DNA of 64,000 nucleotides. Origin: Caulobacter segnis (GTDB lineage Bacteria; Pseudomonadota; Alphaproteobacteria; Caulobacterales; Caulobacteraceae). Shown here in pieces: positions 63,441-64,000 of this stretch; the stretch's first letter is position 1, and every line of letters begins with the position of its first letter. The translations under genes were made by a program, and so were the position numbers. Where the stretch lies: assembly GCF_023935105.1 (NCBI RefSeq), contig NZ_CP096040.1, positions 3,410,001-3,474,000 on the forward strand, written 5' to 3'. The notes beneath the pieces were generated by a model. That model was not told the origin of the DNA. It saw only the letters and a program-made list of their open reading frames with translations, and did not search any database.

Positions 63441-64000
63441 ATGTTCGAACTGAGCCAGCTGCGCTGCTTCGTGGCCACGGCCGAGGAGCTGCATTTCGGG
63501 CGCGCCGCCCAGCGGCTGAACATGACCCAGCCTCCGCTGAGCCGGCAGGTCCAGCTGCTGGAGCGGATCCTGGGCGTCACCCTGCTGGACCGCACCAGCC
63601 GTTCGGTGCGCCTGACCCCCGCCGGCCGCGCCTTCCTGCTGGAGGCCCGCCGCATCCTTCGTCTGGCCGAGAGCGCGGCCCTGGCCACCCGCCGCATCGC
63701 CAGCGGCGAGGCCGGCCAGATCGCCATCGGCTTCACCGCCGCCTCGGGCTACAACTTCCTGCCGCGGCTGGTGATCCTGTCGAAGGCCCGCCTGCCAAAC
63801 GCCGACCTGACCCTGCGCGAGATGGTCACCCGCGAGCAGGTCGAGGCCCTGCTGACCGGCCGCATCGACATCGGCCTAGTCCGCCCGCCGATGGAGCGGG
63901 CCGAGTTCGCCACCGCCCGCGTCTTGTCCGAGCCGCTGGTCGCGGCCCTGCCCACCGGCGACGCGCGCCTGGCCAAGGCCTCGCTGACCCTGGCCGACTT
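63441..64000 (+). CDS. LysR-family regulator, N-terminal part (cut by window end)
   Basis: At least 186 residues visible. Helix-turn-helix MFELSQLRCFVATAEELHFGRAAQRLNMTQPPLSRQVQLLE, then the effector domain (ASGEAGQIAIGFTAASGYNFLPRLV ..., DIGLVRPPMERAEF). The frame is open to the last base. In the same direction as kdgD, 151 bases downstream. Such LysR proteins often control sugar-acid operons, so galactarate or glucarate pathway genes may follow beyond the window. Confidence 0.85.
   Translation, partial: MFELSQLRCFVATAEELHFGRAAQRLNMTQPPLSRQVQLLERILGVTLLDRTSRSVRLTPAGRAFLLEARRILRLAESAALATRRIASGEAGQIAIGFTAASGYNFLPRLVILSKARLPNADLTLREMVTREQVEALLTGRIDIGLVRPPMERAEFATARVLSEPLVAALPTGDARLAKASLTLAD

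Overview
This is a GC-rich alphaproteobacterial chromosome segment. It most resembles Caulobacter: a serine palmitoyltransferase/ceramide locus, three TonB-dependent receptors (TBDTs), Tat-exported polysaccharide-degrading enzymes, and long imperfect intergenic palindromes. I recognise families by reading translated sequence. No database search was possible, so species and orthology statements are inference. I saw no rRNA or tRNA gene, CRISPR array, prophage or insertion sequence.

Region 1 (about 1-13.2 kb) is a bacterial sphingolipid locus. It opens with the 3' end of serine palmitoyltransferase. A leftward three-gene set follows: a Tam41-like nucleotidyltransferase, a diacylglycerol/ceramide-kinase-like enzyme (cpgB-like), and a CDP-alcohol phosphatidyltransferase with an N-terminal extension. 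Next come a metallophosphoesterase and a DUF2141 protein. A rightward, largely overlapping operon then encodes a HIT protein, two LptF/LptG-type permeases, the ceramide-synthase-like acyltransferase bcerS and a nucleotidyltransferase. Beyond a 27-bp inverted repeat lie a second nucleotidyltransferase (leftward), a GT4-type glycosyltransferase and an LPTM-type membrane protein. The order fits synthesis, head-group modification and possibly export of anionic sphingolipids.

Region 2 (about 13.3-44.8 kb) is a polysaccharide-utilisation locus for rhamnogalacturonan-I/pectin. Extracytoplasmic steps: rhamnogalacturonan acetylesterases, an alpha/beta-hydrolase, a GH28, a DUF6250-like protein, an exo-rhamnogalacturonan-lyase-like protein, a TBDT, a PL11 lyase, a PL22 oligogalacturonate lyase, a GH2 and a GH43-GH35 fusion. 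Uptake and cytoplasmic steps: a GH105 unsaturated rhamnogalacturonyl hydrolase and a GPH/MFS symporter. Embedded here is a complete non-phosphorylated L-rhamnose route (mutarotase, dehydrogenase, lactonase, L-rhamnonate dehydratase, 4-dehydrogenase, diketo-acid hydrolase) plus an LldD-type L-lactate dehydrogenase and an IclR regulator.

Region 3 (about 44.8-56.7 kb) has a four-gene leftward operon (ABC ATPase, ABC permease, DesK-like kinase, NarL/DesR-like regulator). Then come an FMN split-barrel protein and a GST, with a divergent LysR regulator; a frameshifted fadE; a UDP-glucuronate decarboxylase; and a TBDT. The TBDT promoter is strikingly similar to that of the ABC operon, at identical spacing from the ATG.

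Region 4 (56.7-64 kb) returns to pectin: pectin methylesterase, a large TBDT with a LacI-type operator upstream, and KdgD of the oxidative uronate pathway with a downstream LysR gene cut by the window end. Between them lie a DUF6894-like gene, a MarR regulator and a probable 36-residue membrane protein.
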